From Methanomethylovorans sp041447285 (lineage in GTDB: Archaea > Halobacteriota > Methanosarcinia > Methanosarcinales > Methanosarcinaceae), in NCBI RefSeq assembly GCF_041447285.1, contig NZ_JBGMEB010000021.1, positions 23,648 to 87,647 of the forward strand: 64,000 nt of DNA, given 5' to 3'. Position numbers and translations under genes: made by a program. Below, in pieces: positions 17,684-28,111 of this stretch (positions are counted from its first letter, which is position 1; every line of letters begins with the position of its first letter). Below the pieces are notes generated by a model. That model saw only the letters and a list, made by a program, of their open reading frames with translations. It was not told the origin of the DNA and ran no database searches.

Positions 17684-18829
17684 ATGAGTGAAAAAGTGAG
17701 CATTTGTTTTATTGCTTTAGGTGCTTATCCTTTGCTTACGGGAAAGGATGCTAAAAATATAATTGGACCAGATGTTCATCAAGTTACTCTAGCAAAAGAG
17801 TTGGTGAATCAGGGATTCGAAGTAAGTATAATTGTTTATGGAAATGAATTTTGTCAAATAGAATATATTAAAGGAATAAAAGTAATACAAATATGCAATA
17901 AGACTCATAAATTAAGATTCATCGATATGCTACTGAAAGCTTTTGCCGTATGTAATGCTATGATCAAATCAAAAGCACACATATTTTATAACGCTGGTGG
18001 TGGATCTGGTATAATATCAATATTTAGTAAAATAATAAGGACGAAATTTATATATGAAATTGCTTCTGATGCTCAAGTTAATAGGAAAATAATCATAAAA
18101 AAAAATAGAGAGTTTAGCAAATCTATTTTATCTCTAGAAAGAATAGGGAATTTAGTAGACATAAAATTGGCAGACAAAATTATTGTACAAACTCTTTACC
18201 AAAAGAATACTTTGGAATCAAATTTTAGGGTTGATAGTTATCTTATAAAAATGCCATTTCAAATACCTAGAGACAGAATTCCTTTTAAAGAAAAGCCTCC
18301 GATAGTACTATGGGTAGGCTCAATGGCTGAAGTAAAACAACCACAATTGTTTCTTGAATTAGCAATGAGATTCCCAGAACAAAGATTTCAAATGATTGGA
18401 GGAAACTCGGGGGATCAGAAACTATATACAGCTTTGGAAAAAAAATCTGAGGAAATATTGAACCTTGACTTTTTAGGTGTAGTTCCATTGAGTGAAATCG
18501 ATAAATATTTTCGCAAAGCATCACTCTTGGTCAATACTTCTATGTTTGAAGGATTTCCGAACGCGTTTATTCAAGCATGGATCAACTATACTCCAGTAGT
18601 AAGCCTTCACAGTAACCCAGATAAAATACTAGATAAATTCAATATTGGAGTTCATTCGCAAAATTTCGACCAATTGCTAGAAGATATAAAAATGATGTTG
18701 AATAATGATAAGCTGAGAGAAAAAATGGGTATTAATGGAAGAAAGTATGTAGAAAATGAACACAACATACAGAATAATATATTGAAATATATCAAACTTA
18801 TAAATGGATGTTATAAAGATGTGGAATAG
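17684..18829 (+). CDS. GT4-like glycosyltransferase
   Basis: I start at ATG 17684, with TAGGAAG upstream; TTG 17681 directly before it is less likely. The 381-residue protein has VLWVGSMAEVKQPQLFLELA (about 208-227) and NTSMFEGFPNAFIQAW with the acidic residue of the GT4 donor motif. It starts 15 bp after the previous glycosyltransferase and its end overlaps the following membrane-protein gene, so the three are coupled. Confidence 0.8.
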   Translation: MSEKVSICFIALGAYPLLTGKDAKNIIGPDVHQVTLAKELVNQGFEVSIIVYGNEFCQIEYIKGIKVIQICNKTHKLRFIDMLLKAFAVCNAMIKSKAHIFYNAGGGSGIISIFSKIIRTKFIYEIASDAQVNRKIIIKKNREFSKSILSLERIGNLVDIKLADKIIVQTLYQKNTLESNFRVDSYLIKMPFQIPRDRIPFKEKPPIVLWVGSMAEVKQPQLFLELAMRFPEQRFQMIGGNSGDQKLYTALEKKSEEILNLDFLGVVPLSEIDKYFRKASLLVNTSMFEGFPNAFIQAWINYTPVVSLHSNPDKILDKFNIGVHSQNFDQLLEDIKMMLNNDKLREKMGINGRKYVENEHNIQNNILKYIKLINGCYKDVE

Positions 18830-21017
18830 TGCAACTGATCCAAAGAAGATCCACAGTAGGTATTTCTATTTAGCAATACTGGTTATTTTAAGCCTGACGT
18901 ATATTGGAATAATTTTAGATGTAACTGTTATAAGGCCAGTATTTGGATTTATATTTCTTACCATTTTGCCAGGATTACTTATCTTTCAAATACTAAATAT
19001 AAAAATTGGCTTGATCGAAAGATGTATCCTGATTGTTGGATTAAGTATCTCATTTGTGATGTTTTTTGGTTTGTTCGTCAATAATATAGCACTAACTCTT
19101 GGGTATAGTAGACCACTATCAACCATCTTTCTTTTGAATTCATTTAGCATTGCATTAGTTATTTTGTTGATTATCGGATACAAAGTCAACAACGAAGCTA
19201 TTTTATTACCTAACTTTAATTTAGGTGCAGCAGAAAAAGCATTTTTGATCATTCCAGTTGTGCTTCCAGCATTAAGCGTATTTGGAATGCACATTATGAA
19301 CACAACAGACAACAACATCTTCTTGATGTTTCTGTTAATTCTAATTGTAGTTTATGTTGCTTCTATAGCTTTATACAATAATAAATTCCCATCTCAATTG
19401 TACCCCCTTATTATATTTATGATTAGCACATCTCTTTTGTTAATGACCTCATTAAGGTCAAATCATATAATAGGAGTAGATACTCATCATGAATATTATT
19501 ATTTCCGTATTACTTTACAGAATCTATATTATAGTATAAACAATTCTAGTACACTTGACACATGCCTCAGTATCTCTCTGTTGCCTGCTATATATCATTC
19601 TTTGCTAGGACTCCCATCTGAATTTTTATTCAAAACTTTATTTCCCTTACTCTTTTCGATATCTCCTCTGATTATATATATTATCGCTAGGAAGTATGTT
19701 GGTAATTTTTATGCATTCTTATCATCATTCTATTTCATGTCACAGCTTCTGTTCTTGAATACAGGAAGTGTTGCTCGTTCTAATATGGCACTTCTTTTTT
19801 TTGCCTTAACAATCATGGTTACATTTCATAATGACATTAAGAAAATAAATAGAAAAATATTTAGTATTATATTTCTATTTTCCTGCGCAGTATCACATTA
19901 TTCTACTACATATATATTTGTATCAATCTTGCTTGCCACTTGGTTTGCATTGTATATCCTATCAAATTTCGCGAATATTACAATTATAAAAGAAAAATTG
20001 AGCTTATGTTCAGTTTTTGATCGTGATTGGCGAAAAACTAACCAAAATATATCTATAAACTTAATATTAATGTTTATAGTTTTCATTTTTTGTTGGTATA
20101 GTCAAGCAAATGGTGAAACATTCAAGACAGGCATAAACTTTGTATACACTACTCTAAATCAATTCAATCAGTTCTTTTTATTGGAATCTAGGGGAGTGGA
20201 AGTAAATGAAGCTACAGGTACTAATATTGAATCTATTTCTCAGTGGATTAAATTTATTGTATACTGGCTTTCAATAATCTTAACCACTGTTGGAATATTA
20301 AGTACATCTATAAACTACAAAACACTGCTATATATTCCTGTTCTTGATAGTAATAAATCGAATATTCTGAAATCAAAAATAGATATTGAGTATTTCGTAA
20401 TTACATTGATATGCACGTTTATTTTAGTATCTTCTATAATTATTCCTTATATATTAGTAGGATACGGTCTTCAAAGACTTTACTTTATGACAATTGTAAT
20501 ATTAGCCCCTTTTTTAGTAATTGGTGGTGTAAGGATATCTCGTTTCTTACCTGCAATTCCCTATCGAGAGATATTAGTAATTCTCGCAGTTATAATACCA
20601 TTATTCTTATGCACTACAGGTATTGTGGATCAATTGTTTAATACTCAAGGACCGATTTTTTTGAGTTCAGAAGGAAATGATTATAATCAAAATTATGTTC
20701 ATGATCAGGAAAGCTCTGCTTCCATATGGTTGCATGATCAAATTGAGCTGAACAGTACTTATATTTATACTGATTTTATTGGTAGTAATAGATTATTAAG
20801 TCAATCTTTGATTAATAGCAATGTTATAGTTGACATATTTTCACTTCAAAGAGATAAAACGAAAAGTACCAGCTATATATATTTAAGATATTGGAATGTG
20901 GTGAAAGGCAAATTACTAGATCATAAGGCCAAAACACATGACATTTCAGAATTTAACTCTACATTTGCAAAAAAATATAAAATATATAATAATGGTGGTT
21001 CTGAAATTTGGAGATAA
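18804..21017 (+). CDS. Large multi-spanning membrane protein, DUF2206-like
   Basis: The 737-residue protein has about 13-15 membrane segments from residue 20 to 605, then a soluble C-terminal part (about 610-737). The layout, with a loop containing HHEYYYFRITLQNL after the fifth segment, resembles GT-C-type glycosyltransferases and the DUF2206 family of methanogen glycan loci. It may be the polymerase/ligase or a lipid-linked-sugar transferase. The start is uncertain: ATG 18804 overlaps the previous gene by 26 bp, ATG 18819 by 11 bp. A 268-bp gap follows. Confidence 0.65.
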   Translation: MDVIKMWNSATDPKKIHSRYFYLAILVILSLTYIGIILDVTVIRPVFGFIFLTILPGLLIFQILNIKIGLIERCILIVGLSISFVMFFGLFVNNIALTLGYSRPLSTIFLLNSFSIALVILLIIGYKVNNEAILLPNFNLGAAEKAFLIIPVVLPALSVFGMHIMNTTDNNIFLMFLLILIVVYVASIALYNNKFPSQLYPLIIFMISTSLLLMTSLRSNHIIGVDTHHEYYYFRITLQNLYYSINNSSTLDTCLSISLLPAIYHSLLGLPSEFLFKTLFPLLFSISPLIIYIIARKYVGNFYAFLSSFYFMSQLLFLNTGSVARSNMALLFFALTIMVTFHNDIKKINRKIFSIIFLFSCAVSHYSTTYIFVSILLATWFALYILSNFANITIIKEKLSLCSVFDRDWRKTNQNISINLILMFIVFIFCWYSQANGETFKTGINFVYTTLNQFNQFFLLESRGVEVNEATGTNIESISQWIKFIVYWLSIILTTVGILSTSINYKTLLYIPVLDSNKSNILKSKIDIEYFVITLICTFILVSSIIIPYILVGYGLQRLYFMTIVILAPFLVIGGVRISRFLPAIPYREILVILAVIIPLFLCTTGIVDQLFNTQGPIFLSSEGNDYNQNYVHDQESSASIWLHDQIELNSTYIYTDFIGSNRLLSQSLINSNVIVDIFSLQRDKTKSTSYIYLRYWNVVKGKLLDHKAKTHDISEFNSTFAKKYKIYNNGGSEIWR

Positions 21018-21285
21018 GAAGTATTTTTCACATTTATGTAGATTCAAAGACGGGTCACTTAAAACAAAAAGTTGCTAAATATGTTGAAAAATGATTAAAC
21101 TAAAAGATGTTAATACGAAACTCTGATACGATATGGTAACTGGACACTAGTAGGATAAAGTGGAACCTATTCAAAATGCCTACTCGTTCTCAGGCATATA
21201 TAAAATAATAAACTCTACTAATATCAGATGATTAAAAGAAATATTGCAAGTATAAATCAACAGAAATAGAAGAAGAGGTATTCAG

Positions 21286-22467
21286 ATGAAGTTTAAAAGA
21301 AAAATTTCGATGTTTATGTTATATAATTCTTATCTAAACGTAAACGATGGCTCAAATACGCATTTAATCGAACTTTTTACTAACTTAAATAAACGTGCAG
21401 AAGTTATTTTATTTGTACCAGGGAGCAAAACCAAAAATTACAATCATTCTAATATAAAATACGTTCCTGTACTTAAAGTAAAAAATCTTATAGGTATATC
21501 TTATGAGTTTGTCTTGTTTTTTTACTTAACACATTATTTTATAACTAGTAAGCCAAGTATTATATATTTACGGCAAAATGCTCTGTCTTTTTTTCCAGTT
21601 TTTTTGTCTAGAATATTTAGAATACCTGTTATTGTTGAAATCAATGGGTTAATTCAAGAAGAAATAAAAATAACATCAACAATGTCGTATATAGATAGAT
21701 GTTACTTTTATTTCTCAATACTTTCTGAAAAGTTCAACTATAAATATTGTGATAGAATAATCGCTGTTACTCATAAACTGAAAGATGAACTTAGCAACAT
21801 CTATTCGATTCCAAAAAGTAAAATTATCGTAGTAGAAAATGGTGCTAATACTGATTTATTTAAACCAATGGATATAAAAGAGGCACGAAAATTATTGAAT
21901 TTAAATTTAAATTCAAACATAATATGTTTTGTAGGAAATCTCGCTATTTGGCAAGGAGTTGAAGATTTAATCCAAGCATCATCCCTTATTTTAAAAAAAT
22001 ATCCTAATACTGTATTTCTAATAGTTGGTGATGGTATTCTGAAAGAAAAATTAATGGCACTTGCAGATAGTTTAAATGTTACTGAAAATTATATTTTTAC
22101 AGGTGGCGTCCCTTACGAAAATGTTCTAAATTATATAAATGCAAGCGATATTTGTGTAGTTCCAAAAAAACCACTTAAATCCGGTTATTCTCCTCTAAAA
22201 CTCTATGAGTACATGGCTTGTGGGAAGCCTATTATTGCTAGTAGAGTTGATGGATTTGAAATACTTGAGCAAATAAATGGTGGTTTATTGGTTAACCCAG
22301 AGAACTCAGTAGAATTCAGTACTGCTGCCATAAAATTGCTCTCTGATCCATATTTAAGGGATAAAATGGGTTTAGAAGGGCGTAATTATGTCGAAAAATA
22401 CCAAAGCTGGAACGCAGTATCAAAAAAAGTATTTGATGTCTGCGAAGATGTATTAAAGGCAAGATAA
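21286..22467 (+). CDS. GT4 glycosyltransferase
   Basis: The 393-residue protein starts at ATG 21286, with AGAGGTA upstream. N-terminal half: NDGSNTHLIEL. C-terminal half: CFVGNLAIWQGVEDLI (about 223-238), FLIVGDGILKEKL, and PKKPLKSGYSPLKLYEYMACGKPIIAS, which is the GT4 donor-binding motif. It is followed after one base by the UDP-GlcNAc 2-epimerase gene, so it may use the ManNAc-type sugar that enzyme provides. Confidence 0.85.
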   Translation: MKFKRKISMFMLYNSYLNVNDGSNTHLIELFTNLNKRAEVILFVPGSKTKNYNHSNIKYVPVLKVKNLIGISYEFVLFFYLTHYFITSKPSIIYLRQNALSFFPVFLSRIFRIPVIVEINGLIQEEIKITSTMSYIDRCYFYFSILSEKFNYKYCDRIIAVTHKLKDELSNIYSIPKSKIIVVENGANTDLFKPMDIKEARKLLNLNLNSNIICFVGNLAIWQGVEDLIQASSLILKKYPNTVFLIVGDGILKEKLMALADSLNVTENYIFTGGVPYENVLNYINASDICVVPKKPLKSGYSPLKLYEYMACGKPIIASRVDGFEILEQINGGLLVNPENSVEFSTAAIKLLSDPYLRDKMGLEGRNYVEKYQSWNAVSKKVFDVCEDVLKAR

Positions 22468-22468
22468 T

Positions 22469-23524
22469 ATGAAAATACTTTCTATAATTGGAGCTCGTCC
22501 TCAATTCATCAAGTGTGCCCCACTTTCACGTAAGTTGAGGCAGAACCATGAAGAAATTCTTTTACATACCGGACAGCATTATGATTCAAACATGTCTGAT
22601 GTCTTTTTTAGAGAATTGGATATCCCTGAACCAGATTACAATTTGGGCATAGGTTCGGGTTTACATGGTGAACAAACTGGTAGGATGCTTTTCGAAATTG
22701 AAAAATTACTTATTAAAGAGCAACCAGATTTTGTTCTTGTTTACGGAGACACAAATTCTACTCTAGCTGGAGCACTTGCAGCTTCCAAATTGAATATTAA
22801 GGTTGCACATGTAGAAGCAGGACTTCGCTCATTTGACCGTACTATGCCTGAAGAGGTTAACAGAATAATTACTGATCATTTGTCGAACCTTCTCTTTTGC
22901 CCAACTGATGCTGCTGTAATTAATCTAAAAAAAGAAGGAATAACATCAGGAGTATATAATACAGGAGATGTGATGGTAGATGCATTGAACTATAATTTGA
23001 ATATATCTAAGGAAAAATCTAGTATACTAACAGATTTAAAATTGGAAAAAAAACAGTATCTGGTTGCAACATTGCACAGACCTGCAAATACAAACAACTG
23101 CAAGAACCTTTCTTCAATAGTTGATGCCCTCTGTAACTCTAGATGGCCAATTGTATTTCCTATGCATCCCAGGACTAAAAAGTACTTGAAAGAATATGGA
23201 TTATGGAACAAGTTATGTGAAAACGTAAAAGTAATTTCTCCAGTAGGATACCTTGATATGCTAAGTCTCATGGCAAATTCTAAAAAAATACTTACCGATT
23301 CCGGTGGAGTTCAGAAAGAAGCGTACATGCTGGATGTACCCTGTATCACCATGCGTGAGAACACTGAATGGGTAGAAACTGTAGAAGATGGATGGAATGT
23401 GTTGGTTGGAGCGGATTACGAAGCTATTACTGATGCAATTGATGGATTTGAAGGTATAGGTATCAAAGGAAGTGTTTTTGGATGTGGGAATGCTTGTAGA
23501 AAAATTTGTGATGTACTAGAATAG
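22469..23524 (+). CDS. wecB: UDP-N-acetylglucosamine 2-epimerase
   Basis: The 351-residue protein shows the non-hydrolysing 2-epimerase motifs: IGARPQFIKCAPL (6-18), HTGQHYDSNMSD, YGDTNSTLAGALAA (about 91-104), VEAGLRSFDRTMPEEVNR, and TDSGGVQKEA near 275. It converts UDP-GlcNAc to UDP-ManNAc. It sits between a GT4 and the flippase, all closely spaced. A second, less similar copy lies on the other strand at 29223. The symbol follows the bacterial family name. Confidence 0.9.
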   Translation: MKILSIIGARPQFIKCAPLSRKLRQNHEEILLHTGQHYDSNMSDVFFRELDIPEPDYNLGIGSGLHGEQTGRMLFEIEKLLIKEQPDFVLVYGDTNSTLAGALAASKLNIKVAHVEAGLRSFDRTMPEEVNRIITDHLSNLLFCPTDAAVINLKKEGITSGVYNTGDVMVDALNYNLNISKEKSSILTDLKLEKKQYLVATLHRPANTNNCKNLSSIVDALCNSRWPIVFPMHPRTKKYLKEYGLWNKLCENVKVISPVGYLDMLSLMANSKKILTDSGGVQKEAYMLDVPCITMRENTEWVETVEDGWNVLVGADYEAITDAIDGFEGIGIKGSVFGCGNACRKICDVLE

Positions 23525-23536
23525 AAGGGATTAAAA

Positions 23537-24991
23537 ATGTCAACCTTTTCAAACAATGTTCTGAAATTGGTTTCAGGAAGTTTAATTGCCCAATTACTTG
23601 GAATTTGTTTGATTCCAGTGATTACAAGGCTTTACAGCCCAGAAGACTTTGGAATCTTACAGCTTTTCACTTCTATATCTGGAATAGCTGCAATAATTGC
23701 TTGCTTCTCGTATCAACTTTCAATTATGCTTCCCAAAAATGACGAAGAATCTGTAAATATTTTTGGTTTGTGTATAATCCTACTTGTAATTACATCTACA
23801 ATAATAGGCATCATTTTTTTAGTCTTTGCTAATCAAATTTCAGAAATTCTGAATTCGCCGCAACTTTCAGCTTATTTATTTTTGATTCCGATTGCTGTCT
23901 TTTTGAATGGATTACTGCTTATAATGAATTATTGGTTATCCAGAAGAATTAGATTTGGAGTTATTGCAGCAGCTAGTGTTTCGAATACTATTTTTAATAA
24001 ACTTGTTCAAATAGTAGCTACAACTGGAAGTATCTCTCCCTTTGGGCTAATTTTAGGAAGCATTTTAGGCAATGCTGCAGCTAATATTATAATGCTAAGT
24101 GAGATTAAAAAAGAATTGTACTTATTCAAACATATTTCAATCAAGAAAATTAAAGAATTAGCTATTAGATACAAAAAGTTCCCCATTTACACATCATGGT
24201 CAACTTTTGCAAATGAAATTTCCAGACAGGTGCCTTCTTTTATGCTTGCTTTCTTTTATAGTACTAATGTTGTTGGTTATTATTCTCTTGCATATCTAGC
24301 AGTTAATTTACCAATGAGCATGATAGGCAGTGCAGTTAGTCAAGTATTTTTTCAGAAAGCAAGTGAAGAGAAAAATAGAACCGGTTACGTTAAACAAACA
24401 GTTTCAGAAGTTCATAAACGACTAATGTCTCTTATAATTGGTCCCATGATTCTTATATTAATAATCGGAGACAATATATTTAGTTTCACATTTGGACCTG
24501 AATGGACGATTGCTGGTGTTTACGCGAAAATACTTATCCCATGGATTTTTTTAATGTTCTTGTCATCACCACTAACGACTTTGTTTAGTATATTAGAAAT
24601 ACAAGAAGTTGGTTTGATTTTTGATTTGGGTTTACTTTTTTTAAGATTAATAGTTTTATACATTGGTGGTATTTACGGTAATCCATATTTCACACTTCTT
24701 TTGTACTCACTTACAGGTGCAATTTTTTGCGGTATTATGAATTATATTATATTAAAAAAATCTCATGTTAGTTGTAAGGATGAACTATTTGTAGCTGCAA
24801 AACTCCTGTGTATATCCGGTCTAATTTTTATACCCGTATGTATTACAAAATATATTACACAAATGACATATATTATCCTATTTGTTGCTTCAATTGCATT
24901 ACTTATATACTATATAGTAATAATCTTTGAAGATAGTACATTAAAGGAATTCTTTACTAATACACGATTTCTCAAAAAATATAATAGATAG
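23537..24991 (+). CDS. Polysaccharide flippase, Wzx-like (MOP superfamily)
   Basis: The 484-residue protein has about 12-14 membrane helices and the typical N-terminus of O-antigen flippases: LVSGSLIAQLLGICLIPVIT followed by RLYSPEDFGIL. A SWSTFANEISRQVPSFMLA stretch precedes helix seven, as in other lipopolysaccharide flippases. It would move the lipid-linked oligosaccharide across the membrane. It lies 12 bp after the 2-epimerase gene. Confidence 0.88.
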   Translation: MSTFSNNVLKLVSGSLIAQLLGICLIPVITRLYSPEDFGILQLFTSISGIAAIIACFSYQLSIMLPKNDEESVNIFGLCIILLVITSTIIGIIFLVFANQISEILNSPQLSAYLFLIPIAVFLNGLLLIMNYWLSRRIRFGVIAAASVSNTIFNKLVQIVATTGSISPFGLILGSILGNAAANIIMLSEIKKELYLFKHISIKKIKELAIRYKKFPIYTSWSTFANEISRQVPSFMLAFFYSTNVVGYYSLAYLAVNLPMSMIGSAVSQVFFQKASEEKNRTGYVKQTVSEVHKRLMSLIIGPMILILIIGDNIFSFTFGPEWTIAGVYAKILIPWIFLMFLSSPLTTLFSILEIQEVGLIFDLGLLFLRLIVLYIGGIYGNPYFTLLLYSLTGAIFCGIMNYIILKKSHVSCKDELFVAAKLLCISGLIFIPVCITKYITQMTYIILFVASIALLIYYIVIIFEDSTLKEFFTNTRFLKKYNR

Positions 24992-25039
24992 AATTAGTCA
25001 TTGAAATCACTTAAAGAATTAGTTTAAGGTAGGTGTTTT

Positions 25040-26218
25040 ATGGAAATAATATTTACAGGTGATTTTTCCTCAAGTGGAATATTCGACAAAAAAATTCAAA
25101 CACGAGAGAATATATTTGATGCTGCTATATTAGATGTGTTCAAGCATTCAGACTATGTACATATAAATCTTGAAAATCCAATAACTAATACTGATTTTAT
25201 AAATAAAAAAGGAATTTGTTTAAAAGCACCACCTGAAACTGCTGAATATTTGAAATCATATGGAGTGAATATTTGTACTCTTGCAAATAATCATATCATG
25301 GATTGTGGGATAATTGGGCTTAAAGATACAATCTCTTTGCTCAGGAAAAATGAAATTGAATTTTATGGAATAGGAGGATATGATGAATATATTATCTTAG
25401 AAAAAGATCAATTGAAAATAGCTTTAATAGCTTCAGTGCACAATGAGGGACCTTTATGGGAAGGAAAAGATTTAGCTCCTTTTAATTTTAACCTAAAGCA
25501 GATAAAATCAATTATAGAGAAAATAAAATTCAAAGAAAATCCAGACTATATAATTTATAATTATCATGGTGGAACAGAATTTAATATAATTCCAGAACCA
25601 AGTAGAAGAAGCTTTTTTAAGAAAATAATTGAATCTGGGGTTGATGTAGTAATTGGTCATCACGCACACGTCCCTCAAGGAATTGAAAAGTACAAAAATG
25701 GTATTATAGTCTATGGTTTAGGTAATTTTTGCTTTGACATAACTGCGCATAAAAATATGGCATATACAGATAAATCATTTATAATACGGTTTGCTTTTCA
25801 AAAAGATAAAAAGATATTGTTCGATAAAATATTCTATAGCTTAAATCATGAAATAGGCCTTATTGATTGTTCATCAGTTTCCATGATGAATGTAGAAGTT
25901 TTTGAGGAGTTATTACAGGTTTTTAGTGATGATTCGGATTACATGTACAATTGGGAAAAAGAAGCATTTAGACTTTATTTTGGGATTCATAATTTTCTTG
26001 ATCATCAATTAGATAGTAAACTAATCGTTGAAACAAATAATCTATCATTGGCTAAAACATCACTAACTAATACCATTAATACTAAAAGGAGAAGTTATGG
26101 TACATTGGCTTTACCTATACTATTTGTAGGTAAGTTATATTTGGATGTAATTCACGTTAATATCCGTCCAATTATGTATGGCGCATTACGCTTTTTGATA
26201 AGGAGAGATTCTCGATGA
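25040..26218 (+). CDS. CapA-type capsule protein (metallophosphatase-like)
   Basis: The 392-residue protein carries the CapA/PGA_cap signature: FTGDFS (3-8), INLENPIT, LANNHIMDCG (about 78-87), YNYHGGTEF, GHHAHVPQGIE (about 209-219) and YGLGNFCFD. CapA proteins take part in poly-gamma-glutamate capsule synthesis or modification; others have unrelated substrates. Unlike Bacillus CapA, no membrane anchor is seen at the N-terminus, so it may be cytoplasmic. Its last 4 bp overlap the start of the asparagine-synthase-like gene (ATGA), which argues for a joint function. Confidence 0.85.
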   Translation: MEIIFTGDFSSSGIFDKKIQTRENIFDAAILDVFKHSDYVHINLENPITNTDFINKKGICLKAPPETAEYLKSYGVNICTLANNHIMDCGIIGLKDTISLLRKNEIEFYGIGGYDEYIILEKDQLKIALIASVHNEGPLWEGKDLAPFNFNLKQIKSIIEKIKFKENPDYIIYNYHGGTEFNIIPEPSRRSFFKKIIESGVDVVIGHHAHVPQGIEKYKNGIIVYGLGNFCFDITAHKNMAYTDKSFIIRFAFQKDKKILFDKIFYSLNHEIGLIDCSSVSMMNVEVFEELLQVFSDDSDYMYNWEKEAFRLYFGIHNFLDHQLDSKLIVETNNLSLAKTSLTNTINTKRRSYGTLALPILFVGKLYLDVIHVNIRPIMYGALRFLIRRDSR

Positions 26219-27951
26219 TAAGTTGCAGTATTGATTTAACTAATCAGTATTATCCTTGGGAATATATTAACTACAATGAAATTAAGTTCTCTTTTAAAGG
26301 TAATATTTTCTTAGATAGGGAAATTTTAAACTCATCTAGATTAATAGATTTATTTTCGCCTTTATTAATGAGTAATAATGAAAATAAATTACACCAACTT
26401 ATCGAAGTAATTGCAAGTTTAAAAGGAGAATTCGCGATAGTAATTGAATTTCAGAATTACATTATTTCAGCAGTTGATAGGGTTCGTAGCATTCCTTTGT
26501 TCTATTCCAAAACAGACTGTTATTTTGTGATTTCTGATGATGCATACTGCATAAAAAATAGACTAAAATCAAAAATTGATGAAATAAATGCTGCTGAATT
26601 TTTGGTGACAGGATACGTAATCGGTCAAAATACTTTGTGTGATGAAATCAAACAACTTGAGGCAGGTGAAATATTAATCTATGATAAAGCAAAAGATAAT
26701 ATTGTTTCCTCTGCTTACTTTCACTTTATTAACAATGATTCATTGGATGTTGATGAAAATATATTACTTGACAAACTAGACTTTTGTTTTCTGAATGTAT
26801 TCAACAGGTTGATTGAATCGACAGTAAACAAAGGAATGCAGATTGTTGTTCCCTTAAGTGGGGGACTTGATTCGCGAATAATCGTAGCAATGCTCAAAAG
26901 ACTTGGGGTAACTAATGTAATCTGTTTCACATATGGCAATAAAAATGATACTGAGGTAAAGATAAGTGAAAGGGTTGCAAAGTTTGTTGGATATAAATGG
27001 GTTTTTGTCGAATATACGTTTTCTGAATGGAATGGTATTTTAGAATCAACTGAAATTCTTGAATACCAACGCTATGGTTGCAATTTAGTATCAATGGCAC
27101 ACATTCAGGATTATCTGGCAGTTAAAATGATGAAAAAGAAAGGAATTTTAACTGAAGATGCTGTTTTTATTCCGGGGCATAGTGGTGATATGTTAGCAGG
27201 AAGTCACATCCCATTGTTGCCAGTTAATCACGGATCAATATATAATTTTGATGAATGCTCGAAACAGATTCTATTGAAGCATTATTCATTATGGAACTGG
27301 AAACAAATTGAGTTGATTGATTTATTTAAGGCTAACATAAAAAAGACTATTAATCCCATAACTGTTAACGATGTTACGTCATATATTAATGCTTTAGAAA
27401 TCTTTAATTTTAAGGAAAGGCAATCAAAATATATTGTCAATTCCGTAAGAGTGTATGAGTATTTTAATTATTCATGGCGACTTCCTTTGTGGGATCCAGA
27501 ATTAATTGATTTTTTTACAAAAATACCACTTAAATACAAAATAGCACAATATCTTTACATAAAATATGCTTCTGAAATTTTGTTTTCTGAATCTCTTGAA
27601 GAGTTATGTAATATTGAGTGTACAACAAAACTTAAAAAGGGAAAAGAACCATCTCGGTCTCTTTCAGCTAAGGTTTTTGTTAATTTTGGCTTAAGGAATA
27701 TATCTAAAATGGTTGGAACATTCAAAATTAGTAGACACCTCTATAGATATTATATAAAAATACAACAAAATAAACAGTATATCCCCTCCTCATGTTTGAG
27801 GAGTAAAGATATTGTAGATGTGCTGAATAATTATCCAACTTTAAAAATGATAACTATACATGGATCAGAAAAGGTATTTTCGTACGGTATGAATATATGG
27901 TCGTTACATCATATATTACATATTATTGAAAGAGAAAATCGTAAAGAATAA
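26215..27951 (+). CDS. Asparagine-synthase-like amidotransferase, glutaminase site lost
   Basis: The 578-residue protein has the AsnB layout. The N-terminal Ntn-hydrolase-like half (1-180) still shows the fold (AVDRVRSIPLFYS, ISDDAYCI) but starts MISC instead of MC, so the catalytic Cys directly after Met is absent. The ATP-pyrophosphatase half has VPLSGGLDSRIIVAML (about 213-228) and GHSGDMLAGSH in place of the usual GGDE. It may use free ammonia or another amine to amidate or ligate a carboxylate. Overlap with capA (4 bp) suggests they act on the same polymer. It is the last gene of the forward cluster. Confidence 0.75.
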   Translation: MISCSIDLTNQYYPWEYINYNEIKFSFKGNIFLDREILNSSRLIDLFSPLLMSNNENKLHQLIEVIASLKGEFAIVIEFQNYIISAVDRVRSIPLFYSKTDCYFVISDDAYCIKNRLKSKIDEINAAEFLVTGYVIGQNTLCDEIKQLEAGEILIYDKAKDNIVSSAYFHFINNDSLDVDENILLDKLDFCFLNVFNRLIESTVNKGMQIVVPLSGGLDSRIIVAMLKRLGVTNVICFTYGNKNDTEVKISERVAKFVGYKWVFVEYTFSEWNGILESTEILEYQRYGCNLVSMAHIQDYLAVKMMKKKGILTEDAVFIPGHSGDMLAGSHIPLLPVNHGSIYNFDECSKQILLKHYSLWNWKQIELIDLFKANIKKTINPITVNDVTSYINALEIFNFKERQSKYIVNSVRVYEYFNYSWRLPLWDPELIDFFTKIPLKYKIAQYLYIKYASEILFSESLEELCNIECTTKLKKGKEPSRSLSAKVFVNFGLRNISKMVGTFKISRHLYRYYIKIQQNKQYIPSSCLRSKDIVDVLNNYPTLKMITIHGSEKVFSYGMNIWSLHHILHIIERENRKE

Positions 27952-27976
27952 TCTCAAAGGACAAGTAATCAGTTAT

Positions 27977-28106
27977 GAGCCTGTTTCAAAACTCCCATTG
28001 TTCTTCTTTTTGAACCAAAAGGCAAACAATGAACTCTTTATGTGCTATGATTTCATTCAACAGAACTTTGGTCCAATGAACGCAAAATGAGTTTTGAAAC
28101 CAGCTC
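27977..28106. mobile_element. 130-bp MITE-like element
   Basis: Inverted terminal repeats of 18 bp with two mismatches, GAGCCTGTTTCAAAACTC (27977-27994) and GAGTTTTGAAACCAGCTC (28089-28106), bound a 130-bp non-coding stretch. The termini differ from those of the element at 8652. It lies exactly between the end of the forward polysaccharide cluster and the convergent methyltransferase gene. No transposase with these ends is in the window. Confidence 0.5.
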
Positions 28107-28111
28107 AATCA

